DNA of 64,000 nucleotides from Nocardia rosealba (GTDB lineage Bacteria; Actinomycetota; Actinomycetes; Mycobacteriales; Mycobacteriaceae): positions 620,001-684,000 of the forward strand of contig NZ_JAIWNA010000002.1 of assembly GCF_020216065.1 (NCBI RefSeq). Reading direction: 5' to 3'. The position numbers and the translations under genes are program-made. This document shows positions 15,769-24,023 of this stretch, one piece after another. The notes beneath the pieces are model-generated. The model saw only the letters and a program-made list of their open reading frames with translations. It was not told where the DNA came from and made no database searches. The first letter of the stretch is position 1, and every line of letters begins with the position of its first letter.

Positions 15769-15786
15769 CAGATGCAAGCACATCTG
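15769..15786. promoter_or_regulatory. Perfect palindromic candidate operator, copy C
   Basis: CAGATG CAAGCA CATCTG: six-base arms in perfect inverted symmetry with the same six-base spacer as copy A. It lies about 130 bases upstream of the minus-strand gene starting at 15641. Nothing obvious is encoded between it and the NmrA-like gene end at 15990. Confidence 0.6.
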
Positions 15787-15989
15787 CACGATCGATTAGG
15801 TCTCGATTCGGTGCTCACCCCGGCTTCTGGGCGGCGAATCCAGCTCGGCGCCACCGGATTCGCACACCGTCCGCGCCGAACAGCGGCGTGACCGGCGCTT
15901 CGGCGGCGTACCGGTGGGCGGCAGCCGGTGCCCAGCACCCGGCCTGCACGCCCATCGGCCCGAAAAGTCTTGACCTGGTTAATTTTCGG

Positions 15990-16646
15990 CTAATGAATCG
16001 CGGCGACGGCCGCCTCGATCGGATCCTGCCCCGAAACCACCTCGAGGGTGCGCCGAAAAGTGTTGTCGGCGACCAAGATCGACGCGAGCGTCGCGGCCAC
16101 ATCGGCACGCGGCACCTCGGCGCGCCCGACCGGCGGTGGTCCCAGCGTGATCAGACCGTTGCCCTCGGCGTCGGTGAGCATGCCCGGTCGCACGACGGTC
16201 CAGTCCAGCGCGCGGGCCCGCAGATCGTCCTCGGCCTTGGTCTTGGCATCGATATAGGCGGCCCACACCTCGTCGGTCCCCGGCGCGGGCGGCTGACCGG
16301 CACCCATCGTCGAGATCTGCACGAACCGGCGCACCCCGGCCCGGTCTGCCGCGTCGGCCAGCTGGACCGAGCCGCCCAGGTCGACGGTGTACTTGCGGTC
16401 CACGCCGCTGCCCGGCCCCGCGCCCGCGGCGAACACCACCGCATCCGACCCGGCGACGGCGCCGACGAGATCGGCCGGGTCGTCACGTTCCATATCGTGG
16501 ATCACGGGGACGCCGCCGGTCGCGGTGATGTCGGCGGCCTGGGCGGGATCGCGGATGAGGGCGTGCACCTGATGGCCGTCCCTGGTGAGTAGCCCGGCCA
16601 GTAGCAGGGCGATCTTGCCGTGTCCGCCTGCGATGACAACGCGCAT
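15990..16646 (-). CDS. NAD(P)-binding atypical SDR (NmrA/YwnB-like)
   Basis: A 218-residue single-domain Rossmann protein of the atypical SDR5/NmrA group: dinucleotide motif 'VVIAGGHGKIALLL' at the N-terminus, 'DAVVFAAGAGPGSG', 'VRRFVQISTMGA', 'KTKAEDDLRARALDWTVVRP' and 'AEVPRADVAATLASIL'. The usual catalytic YxxxK is replaced by 'YIDAKTKAE', typical of the group. Such proteins are NAD(P)H sensors or flavin/quinone-type reductases; the substrate is unknown. Monocistronic by spacing. Confidence 0.85.
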   Translation of the reverse strand: MRVVIAGGHGKIALLLAGLLTRDGHQVHALIRDPAQAADITATGGVPVIHDMERDDPADLVGAVAGSDAVVFAAGAGPGSGVDRKYTVDLGGSVQLADAADRAGVRRFVQISTMGAGQPPAPGTDEVWAAYIDAKTKAEDDLRARALDWTVVRPGMLTDAEGNGLITLGPPPVGRAEVPRADVAATLASILVADNTFRRTLEVVSGQDPIEAAVAAIH

Positions 16647-16679
16647 AACCTGTGCTCCTTTCGCCGCGCGGCGCGGACC

Positions 16680-17159
16680 TCAGCGTTCCGGGCCGCCGGG
16701 ATTGCAGTTCGCCGAGACCGTGGCCGAGTAGCCGACGGCCGGTCGCCACGGTTCGAGGTTCCAGCTCGTCTTGTCCGGCGCAACCATCCTCGCCCACACC
16801 CAGTGGCACAGGAACTGGTCACGCATTCCCGGCGAGTCGGCGGAGGAGTCGAGGGCGAGCACTTCCTGCCAGGCCGTCTCGTCGGTGCCGGGTGCGGCGG
16901 TCTTGCGACCCGCCACGGTGGGGAACACGAGCAGGCGGGGGCCGTCGACATTGCTCGTCCAGCGGACCTCGTCGATGAGCGGCAGTCCGGCGTACGGGTC
17001 GACGGTGGTGGTCGGCGGTGCGAGGGTGACGGCGGTGCGCTGGGCGGTCGTGGTCGGTGCGACGGTGGTCGGCGCGGCCTGCTCGGCTTCCTGCGAACCG
17101 CAACCGGCCACGGCCAGTGCCGCGACGGCCACGGCGACCGGGTACCGCCACCGTGTCAC
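16680..17159 (-). CDS. DUF2599-type lipoprotein
   Basis: A 159-residue exported protein: basic 'MTRWRY', hydrophobic core and lipobox 'LAVAGC' (Cys at residue 20), a Thr/Ala/Pro linker, then a domain with 'RLLVFPTVAGRK', 'SPGMRDQFLCHWVWAR', 'SWNLEPWRPAVGY' and 'ANCNPGGPE'. This Trp/Cys pattern matches the DUF2599 domain found in secreted mycobacterial and nocardial proteins. The two Cys of the domain probably form a disulfide. Function unknown. Confidence 0.75.
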   Translation of the reverse strand: MTRWRYPVAVAVAALAVAGCGSQEAEQAAPTTVAPTTTAQRTAVTLAPPTTTVDPYAGLPLIDEVRWTSNVDGPRLLVFPTVAGRKTAAPGTDETAWQEVLALDSSADSPGMRDQFLCHWVWARMVAPDKTSWNLEPWRPAVGYSATVSANCNPGGPER

Positions 17160-17226
17160 GCGCGCCTCCTGTGTCCCTGCGATCGGGACACGACCGCCGC
17201 ACCAGCCTAGTGCGACGGTCCAGGGT

Positions 17227-17478
17227 TCAGTGCCACAGCGAACGGCACGGCAGCCGGCGCAGGCCGGGTTCCACTCGTCCGTCGACCGTCACCAGCAGAC
17301 CCGCGTGCACGGCGGCGGTGGTGAATTCCCAAGCCTCGGACTGGGTTGCGGCGTATTCGAGGACCATCGCGTCCTGCGGAGTCGGCCCGTCGAAGTAGAC
17401 GGTGATCCGCCGCGTCGGTATGTCGGTGTGGTCGAGGGGGTGACCGGCGGCGGCAATGTTCGCGTCGATGGGAATCAT
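17227..17478 (-). CDS. Small hypothetical protein
   Basis: An 83-residue protein with the start region 'MIPIDANIAAAGHPLDHTDI', a beta-rich 'RRITVYFDGPTPQDAMVLEY' and C-terminal 'GLRRLPCRSLWH'. A good GAAGGAG precedes the ATG. No signal peptide or known domain. The following 338 bases (17479-17816) before the lipase hold promoter sequence only as far as I can see. Confidence 0.6.
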   Translation of the reverse strand: MIPIDANIAAAGHPLDHTDIPTRRITVYFDGPTPQDAMVLEYAATQSEAWEFTTAAVHAGLLVTVDGRVEPGLRRLPCRSLWH

Positions 17479-17816
17479 GGCGTGCTCCTTCTGCCCCGGC
17501 GCTGGTGGGCGCCTTGCTACTCGACGGTAGGGCGCTCGACCATGAAGGAGAACATGTTCCGGACGCGGCTGGAGAATTCACAAACCGCCTGGTCCGGAGC
17601 CGGTACTTTCTCCGAAGTATCGAGTACGCGCGGTTGTTGCGATCCGGACGCGGGGCGTGCACGAGTCGGGAACGACGGCCGTGCGCCGATGCGGTGGGAC
17701 GTACCGTGAGAACACTGACGACGGCGCGCAGGGGAGGTTTCGCCGCGGCTACGAGTACCGCATCGCCGGGTGTCAGGTCACGAGTCCGATGTGCCACCCG
17801 AAGGCGTGTGAGTGCC

Positions 17817-19160
17817 ATGAGATCTGTGCGTGTCCTGCTCTGTTCGCTACTGCTGTTGTGTCCGCTCGCCGGCGGCACCGCAACCGCCGAACCTCTGCCC
17901 CCGGCCGCGCCGGGAATCCTGCCCGATCTGCAACGCTGGATCGATCAGGTGCTGCCTTCGCCGATCCCGTCCGGTGCGGACACCGACCCCGACGCCGAGC
18001 TCGCCGCCTTGCGGGCGGCCGTAATGCCCTCTCCCGTGGGCGATCCCACCTTCGATTACTGGCCCGACGGCCTGGCCGAGCTGGCGCCGGGTGACCTCGT
18101 CGAGGTGCGCGACATCACCGCCGTCGCGGGCCCGCTGACCCTGCTTCCCGTGCGGTCCGCGCATCTGCTCAAGTTCCGCACCTCCGACGCCCACGGTGCC
18201 CCGTCGTTCGCGACCGCGACGCTGATCGTGCCCGCCACCGAGTGGACCGGTCCCGGCGACCGCCCGGTGTTGGTGAACAACCTGCCCATCGACGCGCTCG
18301 GCCTGTCCTGCACGCCCGGTTACACGTTCACACACGGGCTTTCGCCGAAATCGAGCGCCACCGAGTTCCTGCCACCGACCACCCAGCTGGCGGTGCTCCG
18401 CGGATACGCGGTGCTGATCCCCGACCATCAGGGCCCCCGAATGGCTTACGCCGAACCGTATGTCGCCGGACACGCAGTGCTGGACGCGATCCGGGCCACC
18501 AGGAATGTCGAGCCGCACACCTACGGTGCCAGCCCGTTCGCGATGACGGGATACTCCGGCGGTGCCATCGCCACGCACGGCGCGGCGAAGCTGATCGGCT
18601 CCTACGCACCGGAATTGGCCGAGGTGATCGTCGGTGCCGCCCTCGGCGGCGTGCCCGCCGACTTCGAGATCCTCGCCCGCAGCATGAACGCCAATCTGGC
18701 TTCGGGCATCTTCATGGCCGCGACCCTCGCGGTCGGGCGCGAGCGGCCCGAAATCCTGGCCGCCATGAACAATCTCGGCCGCTGGGTGGCGACCTCGGCG
18801 ATGAAGGACCAGTGCGTGAGCATCTTCGCGCTACCCGGAATCCTGCACCTGCCCATCGATGTCGGCGCCAATATCGCCGACCCACTGCACTCGGACCTGG
18901 CCGCCCGGATCTACGAGGTCACCCGGATGGAGGGAATGCGTTCGGCCACACCGCTCTACGTCTACAACGGGGAGCAGGAGTTCTGGATCCCGGCCGAGGG
19001 TGCGCGCAATCTCTATCAGGAACAGTGCGAACTGGGCGCCACGGCGGTGTATCGCGGGGTGCTGGGCGAGCACATCGTCGGTGCGGTGACGGGATATCCG
19101 GAGGCGATGCTGTGGCTCGACGAGCGGCTACGGGGGATTCCCGCGCACAACGAATGCTGA
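17817..19160 (+). CDS. Secreted lipase, LIP family
   Basis: A 447-residue alpha/beta hydrolase of the secretory LIP family (Candida-lipase-like, common in Nocardia and Rhodococcus). N-terminal signal peptide with core 'VLLCSLLLLCPLAGGTATA'; mature part starts near residue 24. Family features: 'VLVNNLPIDALGLSCTPGYT', 'GYAVLIPDHQGPRMAYAEP', nucleophile elbow 'GYSGGA' near residue 245, 'YNGEQEFWIP' with the acid region, and 'GEHIVGAV' with the catalytic His. Predicted to hydrolyse triacylglycerols outside the membrane. ATG 17817 is used because the signal peptide begins there, although the frame is open upstream. Confidence 0.88.
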   Translation: MRSVRVLLCSLLLLCPLAGGTATAEPLPPAAPGILPDLQRWIDQVLPSPIPSGADTDPDAELAALRAAVMPSPVGDPTFDYWPDGLAELAPGDLVEVRDITAVAGPLTLLPVRSAHLLKFRTSDAHGAPSFATATLIVPATEWTGPGDRPVLVNNLPIDALGLSCTPGYTFTHGLSPKSSATEFLPPTTQLAVLRGYAVLIPDHQGPRMAYAEPYVAGHAVLDAIRATRNVEPHTYGASPFAMTGYSGGAIATHGAAKLIGSYAPELAEVIVGAALGGVPADFEILARSMNANLASGIFMAATLAVGRERPEILAAMNNLGRWVATSAMKDQCVSIFALPGILHLPIDVGANIADPLHSDLAARIYEVTRMEGMRSATPLYVYNGEQEFWIPAEGARNLYQEQCELGATAVYRGVLGEHIVGAVTGYPEAMLWLDERLRGIPAHNEC

Positions 19161-19466
19161 GGCCCTTTTTCCGGCCGAAATGTCGGTGTTTCAGTGCTCG
19201 GTCAGTGTGAACGGCCGAATGTTCTGGGAAGTATCACTATTTCGCCAGTTTGGCGTCCCGACCTGCGGGATCGTCGTGGGGAAAAGTTCCTGTGTGCCGT
19301 CATGGGGCCCGTCGTGGACAGGTGGTGAACTACCCAGAACACCACGGAGAAACGAAATGCCGTGAATTCCCGGGCTTATGTTCGGTGCGGTTTCGACAAG
19401 CCATTCGTATTCCCGATCGAAAAAGGGGACACGAATTATCGAATCGCACAGGAAGATACGCCAACG

Positions 19467-20642
19467 ATGAAATCTCCCAGTCGCCGACGCACGCTGCAGA
19501 CAGCGATGCTCACCGGCGTCAGCGCGCTCGCCGTGGCGCTCACCGGCCCAGGGGCAGGCGCGGCCCCCAACGACGCGCCGACCGAACAGGCTCTCGCCGA
19601 GATCATCGCCGCGGGCCGCTCGGTGGCCGGCCCCAGCGGCTCGGCCTGCAACTCCGGTAGCGGCACCGGCTCGGGCAACGGCTCCGGCGACTGCTATGGC
19701 GGCTCGGGCTCCAGCTCGGGTTCCTCGGGCGGCTACTCCAGCGACACCGTCGGCGTCGGCCCGGCCCAGACCTCGTTCCTCGCGGCCTTCGCCTACGGCC
19801 TGGGCAACGGTGACGCGGCGCCTCCCGGCGCCAACGACTGGAACTGCAAGCCCGCCGACGGCGACCGCCCGCTGGTCATGGTGCACGGCACCTGGATGAA
19901 CGCCTACAACGGTTACGCGTTCATGGGCCCGGAGTTCAAGAACGCCGGGCTGTGCACCTTCACCTTCAACTACGGTCGCTCCAACCTGATCGAAGGTGGC
20001 GGTCTCGGTTCGGTGCTGCCCGGCGTGATGGGCACCGGCTACATCCAGGACTCGGCCGATCAGCTGGCCCTGTTCGTCGACCGGGTCCTCGCGGCCACCG
20101 GTGCCGACGAAGTCGACATCGTCGCCCACTCGCAGGGTGGTTCGATGTCGAACTGGTACACCAAGTTCGACGGCGGTGCCGACAAGGTGAAGAACCTGAT
20201 CACCTACGGTGCCACCCACCACGGCACCAGCCTCGACGGCATCGGCGCCCTGGGCCGCATGATCAACAACCTGGGTATCGACATCCTCGGCTTCATCGAG
20301 ATCTTCGTCGGGCACGCCGGTATCCAGCAGACCATCGGTTCGGACTTCGTCAACCAGCTCAACGCCAACGGCGACACCGTCCCCGGCATCGACTACACCA
20401 TCGTCGGCACCCGGTACGACGAGGTCACCAACCCCTACGATCTGACCTTCCTGAAGCAGGGCCCGGGCGCCACCGTCCGCAACATCACCCTGCAGGAAGG
20501 CTGTGAGCAGGACGTGTCCGACCATCTCACGATGATGTACTCGCCGCGCGCCCTGTCGATCGCGCTCAACGCCATCGATCCCGGTCATCAGATCGTGTGC
20601 ACCTTCAACCCCTGGCTGGTCGGCGGTGGCGGCAGCCTCTGA
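19467..20642 (+). CDS. Secreted triacylglycerol lipase/esterase (class 2 lipase family)
   Basis: A 391-residue exported hydrolase. Signal peptide with three Arg followed by a hydrophobic stretch to 'GAGA'; the double basic pair resembles Tat-like leaders but lacks the full twin-arginine motif. A Gly/Ser-rich linker with two Cys (about residues 55-95) separates it from the catalytic domain: 'LVMVHGTWMNAYNGY' oxyanion region, nucleophile 'AHSQGGS', and 'SDHLTMMYSP' with the probable catalytic His. Relatives are EstA/LipA-like secreted lipases of Streptomyces and Nocardia. GGAAG precedes the ATG. A strong terminator follows. Confidence 0.85.
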   Translation: MKSPSRRRTLQTAMLTGVSALAVALTGPGAGAAPNDAPTEQALAEIIAAGRSVAGPSGSACNSGSGTGSGNGSGDCYGGSGSSSGSSGGYSSDTVGVGPAQTSFLAAFAYGLGNGDAAPPGANDWNCKPADGDRPLVMVHGTWMNAYNGYAFMGPEFKNAGLCTFTFNYGRSNLIEGGGLGSVLPGVMGTGYIQDSADQLALFVDRVLAATGADEVDIVAHSQGGSMSNWYTKFDGGADKVKNLITYGATHHGTSLDGIGALGRMINNLGIDILGFIEIFVGHAGIQQTIGSDFVNQLNANGDTVPGIDYTIVGTRYDEVTNPYDLTFLKQGPGATVRNITLQEGCEQDVSDHLTMMYSPRALSIALNAIDPGHQIVCTFNPWLVGGGGSL

Positions 20643-20656
20643 CCCCTGGTGAAACG

Positions 20657-20695
20657 GGCGCTGCCCGGGGAATCATCCCCGGGCAGCGCCTTTTT
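20657..20695 (+). terminator. Strong intrinsic terminator
   Basis: Perfect 14-bp stem GGCGCTGCCCGGGG / CCCCGGGCAGCGCC, loop AATCAT, followed by TTTTT. It starts 15 bases after the lipase stop codon and ends just before the stop of the convergent regulator gene, so it may serve both, though the T-tract favours the plus strand. Confidence 0.9.
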
Positions 20696-20701
20696 CGTGG
20701 A

Positions 20702-21925
20702 TCAGACGGTGGTGCGGTAGCTGCGCGCGACCAGCGCCGAACGCAGGTACCACAGTCCCGACGGCTGGGTGGGGTCGAAACCGGTGAGCTGACCGATGCG
20801 CTTGAGCCGGTAGTCGACGGTGTTGGTGTGCACGTGCAACACCCGCGCGGTGCGCTGCCGGTTGAGGTTGTTGGCGATATGGCGCTGCAGGGTTTCCAGC
20901 AGTTCGGGGAACTGGTCGAGCGGGTCGAGCAGCGAGCCGAGGAATTCGCGACCCGGCCCCGGCCGGGTGAGCTGGTATTCGAGCGCGAGTTCGTCGAAGC
21001 GGTACAGACCCGAGGTGACCTCGAGGCGCTGGACCATGTCGAGCAGTTCGTGGGCCTGATCGGCGGCATCGGGAATGCCGGTGGTGCTCGTCTCGACCAG
21101 CGCGGCCGTGATGCCGACTTGTGCGGCCTGAGAGAGCTGGGCGACCAGAGCGGTGAGGCCGTCGCGGTCGAAGGTGTCGGCGGGGATGAGCACGGTGCCG
21201 CCGTCGACACTGAGCAACGACAGCGCGGTATCACCGCAGCGCTTGGCCAGTTCGGCCTGCACGCGGCGCAGCTTGCGCCGGGCCACCACCTTCTGATCGA
21301 GGGCCGGGTTCGCCTCTTCGCGGTGTGGCGGAATGGACAGCGCGAGCACGGCGTACTGCTCGGCGATGGCGATGCCGCATTCGCGGGCCATGGTGGAGGT
21401 GCTGTGCCCGCCGAGCAGCGCGGAGGTGAGGGTGTGCACCGCCGTGTGATGCTCGCTGACCACACCGCGCAATTCGCGCACATAGGCCAGCGAGACCTGG
21501 CAGGTGATGGTGTCGAGCATTTCCATCACCATCTTCACGCCGTCGACGAGGTTGTCGTAGTCCTTCACCGACGCGCTCGAGACCACCAGGTCCAGGCCCA
21601 TCTTGAAGCCCTCGGCGATGGAGTGGTGGATGGTGTCGATCGGCACGCCCTCGCGGGCCCAGCCGCTGGCGGCGTCCTGCAGTCGCTGCAAGGTGCTCGG
21701 TATATCGCGGCCGTCGAGCATGCTGACCGCGAATTCCAGGCAGATGCGGGTGATGGTCGTGACGTCGCCGGTGATCGCGTCGCCCGGCAGCGTGCCGCAC
21801 GGGGCGACGTTTTCGACGAAATGTCCTACCATCTGCCGTGACAACGCCCGGACGTCTTTGAGGGGAGACGACATCGGCCGCCCCGAGATCGTGAGCGATT
21901 GTCGTGGTGGATTGTGTACGGACAT
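20702..21925 (-). CDS. PucR/CdaR-type transcriptional regulator
   Basis: A 407-residue regulator. The C-terminal 60 residues are the HTH_30 domain of PucR/CdaR proteins ('LLETLQRHIANNLNRQRTAR', 'VHTNTVDYRLKRIGQLTGFD'). The middle resembles the GGDEF-like domain of the family ('SLLSVDGGTVLIPADTFDRD'), and the N-terminal half is an all-helical sensor region. Such proteins act on purine, sugar-acid or amino-acid pathways in other bacteria; the ligand here is not evident. Start ATG 21925 ('MSVHNPPRQ') has AAGGGAA upstream; an internal start at 'MSSPLKDV' is possible. Confidence 0.82.
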   Translation of the reverse strand: MSVHNPPRQSLTISGRPMSSPLKDVRALSRQMVGHFVENVAPCGTLPGDAITGDVTTITRICLEFAVSMLDGRDIPSTLQRLQDAASGWAREGVPIDTIHHSIAEGFKMGLDLVVSSASVKDYDNLVDGVKMVMEMLDTITCQVSLAYVRELRGVVSEHHTAVHTLTSALLGGHSTSTMARECGIAIAEQYAVLALSIPPHREEANPALDQKVVARRKLRRVQAELAKRCGDTALSLLSVDGGTVLIPADTFDRDGLTALVAQLSQAAQVGITAALVETSTTGIPDAADQAHELLDMVQRLEVTSGLYRFDELALEYQLTRPGPGREFLGSLLDPLDQFPELLETLQRHIANNLNRQRTARVLHVHTNTVDYRLKRIGQLTGFDPTQPSGLWYLRSALVARSYRTTV

Positions 21926-22137
21926 CTGAAGTTCCCTTCGCCTGATTTCGGCTGTCCCCCCGCTGTCCAGCCTGTTCACCCTAGCCAAGGCAGGCCCGAT
22001 CCGGAATGAAACGCCGGGTTCTGGGTGACGTTCGCGTGTCCACCACCCGATGTTGGTGGGCCGTCACAAGGGTGGTCCCGGTGGCATCACAGGTTGTAGA
22101 GTTCAGCGCGCCGGAACGAACCGATAGGGGCACCACC

Positions 22138-22614
22138 ATGCGACCTGCCGTCCGTTGTCTGGTCTGGGAACTGGACGAAACCCTGTGGGACGGTGTGGTC
22201 CACGACGGGACCAGCGCCGCGCCACGCCCACCGGCGTTGCGCACGTTGACGATGCTGAGCGACCGCGGCGTGCTGCATGCCGTCGCGGCCCGCGGCGACC
22301 GCGCACGCACCATGCGCACGCTGTATCGGCACGGGCTCCACGACATGTTCTCGGCGGTCGAGATCGGCTGGGGACGCAAATCGGCCGCGATCGTGCGGAT
22401 CGCGGGCACCCTTGGGCTCGGGCTCGAGGGCATGGCGTTCATCGACGCCGAACCCGTCGAGCGCGCCGAGGTCTCGCGCTCGCTGCCGATGGTGCGCTGC
22501 TACGCGGCACGCAATGTCGACATGCTGCCGCTGCTTCCCGACTTCCGGCACGACCTGCGTTCGGGTCCGATGCCGACACCGCCACTGGGGTTCGAGCGGG
22601 TTCCGGCCTTCTGA
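22138..22614 (+). CDS. HAD-superfamily phosphatase-like protein (FkbH-type N-half)
   Basis: A 158-residue protein beginning 'VRCLVWELDETLWDGV', which is the HAD motif I with the first Asp replaced by Glu (WELDETLW against the usual WDLDxTLW); 'VEIGWGRKSAAI' supplies motif III and 'MAFIDAEPVERAEV' motif IV. The order fits the HAD-IIIC subfamily to which FkbH-type glyceryl transferases and magnesium-dependent phosphatases belong. Loss of the nucleophilic Asp would abolish phosphatase activity, so it may be a non-catalytic member. Ribosome site GATAGGGG before ATG. Confidence 0.75.
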   Translation: MRPAVRCLVWELDETLWDGVVHDGTSAAPRPPALRTLTMLSDRGVLHAVAARGDRARTMRTLYRHGLHDMFSAVEIGWGRKSAAIVRIAGTLGLGLEGMAFIDAEPVERAEVSRSLPMVRCYAARNVDMLPLLPDFRHDLRSGPMPTPPLGFERVPAF

Positions 22615-22668
22615 CCAGCGGAAATCCGGGACTTCGCACTGACGGCAAGCGTGCATCGACTGCCGAAA

Positions 22669-23523
22669 TCATGAGGCCAGCAGCGACAGCGTGAACCGCT
22701 CCGGAGTCGCGGACACGTCGTAGGCCGCGATTCGGCCCTCGCACACCTGGAAGGTCAGCACGAAGACCGGCCTGCCCGCCCGTGCCAGCACCAGGCCGGG
22801 CCTGCCGTCGACGAGAACCAGGACCGCCTCGCGCGAGCGTTGCCGCAGCGCGACCGCGCCCTCGGCCACCGCACGGGCGCCGCGGACCACCGCGGCCATC
22901 CCCGGTGTGAGCGCCGCCGGATCGGCGGTGCGGACCACATCGGGCGCGAGAATCTCGAGCAGCGCGACGAGGTCACCGCCGCGCGCGGCCCGCAGGAACG
23001 CGGCAACGGCCGCGCGCTGCTCGACGAGATCGGCCGTGCTCATCGCGGCCGGTGCGTTGACCCGGTGCCGGGCCCGGCTGGCGAGCTTCTTGGTCGTCGC
23101 GGGGGTGCGCCCGAGTATCGGCGCGATCTCGGCGAACGGGACCGCGAACAGGTCGTGCAACACGAACGCCACCCGTTCCTCCGGACCCAGCGCGTCGAGC
23201 ACAACCAGTACCGCACGCTCCACCGAATCCGTTTGTAGCGCTTCGGCTTCCGGACCGGCATCGGTGGTCGGGAGTTCCACTTCGTCGGCGTGGGTCTCGG
23301 GGCGGCGCGCACGGGCCCGCAACAGATCGAGGCACAGCCGGGACACGACGGTGGTGAGCCAGCCGTCCAGGTCGGCGATCACCGCCTCGGTCCTGGCCAG
23401 GCGCAACCACGCCTCCTGCACCACGTCCTCGGCCTCGGCGGTGGCACCGAGCATCCGGTGCGCGAGGCGGCGCAGCCGGTCACGGCGCTGCTCGAACATC
23501 AGCGCGAGCGAATCCGCGCGCAT
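22669..23523 (-). CDS. ECF RNA polymerase sigma factor, SigJ type
   Basis: A 284-residue ECF41-like sigma factor. Region 2 lies at about 10-75 ('LAHRMLGATAEAEDVVQEAW', 'LDGWLTTVVSRLCLDLLR'); region 4 at about 105-160 ('LGPEERVAFVLHDLF', 'FAEIAPILGRTPATTKKLAS'). Residues 170-284 form a SnoaL/NTF2-like domain, which in this group regulates the sigma factor in place of a separate anti-sigma protein. ECF41 factors often control an adjacent carboxymuconolactone decarboxylase, oxidoreductase or DoxX gene; here a DoxX-like gene is transcribed divergently 112 bases away and is its best candidate target. Confidence 0.88.
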   Translation of the reverse strand: MRADSLALMFEQRRDRLRRLAHRMLGATAEAEDVVQEAWLRLARTEAVIADLDGWLTTVVSRLCLDLLRARARRPETHADEVELPTTDAGPEAEALQTDSVERAVLVVLDALGPEERVAFVLHDLFAVPFAEIAPILGRTPATTKKLASRARHRVNAPAAMSTADLVEQRAAVAAFLRAARGGDLVALLEILAPDVVRTADPAALTPGMAAVVRGARAVAEGAVALRQRSREAVLVLVDGRPGLVLARAGRPVFVLTFQVCEGRIAAYDVSATPERFTLSLLAS

Positions 23524-23635
23524 CGGTCACCTTTCGGGTTCGCCGGTCGTCACCGGGAAAGACGGCACTTCGCCGTCGTCGCCTTGCTGTCTCCACTGTG
23601 GCAGAGGCGCTCGTCCGCCGAAAACGGAGGAATCC

Positions 23636-23980
23636 ATGAACACCGCTTACGTCGTCGTCACCGTGCTCGCCGCGCTGGCCGCTCTGCTCGCCTCGGGAAT
23701 CGACGTGTTCCGCGCCGACTGGGTGCGCGAGAACATGCGCGAGTACGGGCTGCCCACCTGGGCGCTGCCACCGCTGGCCGTCATCAAGGCCGCGGGCGGT
23801 ATCGGTCTGCTCGCGGGGCTGGCCTATCGGCCACTGGCCGTGGCCGCCGCGGCCGGGCTGGTGCTGTACTTCATCGGCGCCGAGATCACCGTGGTGCTCA
23901 CCCGCTGCTACTCGCACGTGGCCTACCCGCTGCCGTATCTGCTGCTCGCGGGCGCCTCGCTGACGCTGGCCGTGGCGTGA
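23636..23980 (+). CDS. DoxX-like membrane protein
   Basis: A 114-residue integral membrane protein with four hydrophobic segments ('VVVTVLAALAALLASGIDVF', 'LPPLAVIKAAGGIGLLAGLA', 'LAVAAAAGLVLYFIGAEITV', 'PLPYLLLAGASLTLAVA'), matching the DoxX_2 family. ATG has ACGGAGG upstream. Divergent from the SigJ-type gene and likely part of its regulon, as is usual for ECF41 loci. Biochemical role unknown; some relatives act in oxidative-stress membrane complexes. Confidence 0.85.
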   Translation: MNTAYVVVTVLAALAALLASGIDVFRADWVRENMREYGLPTWALPPLAVIKAAGGIGLLAGLAYRPLAVAAAAGLVLYFIGAEITVVLTRCYSHVAYPLPYLLLAGASLTLAVA

Positions 23981-23984
23981 GACC

Positions 23985-24017
23985 GGTGGTGGCGTGCCGT
24001 GCCGGCGCGCCACCACC
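23985..24017. terminator. Bidirectional hairpin between convergent genes
   Basis: Stem GGTGGTGGCG (23985-23994) / CGCCACCACC (24008-24017) with a 13-base loop, between the DoxX-like gene and the convergent GMC oxidoreductase gene. No T-tract. Confidence 0.6.
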
Positions 24018-24023
24018 GTCGTC

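Noticed and set aside
17505..17816. Upstream extension of the LIP lipase gene
   Set aside because: The signal peptide begins at ATG 17817; the in-frame upstream codons are Arg-rich and non-hydrophobic.
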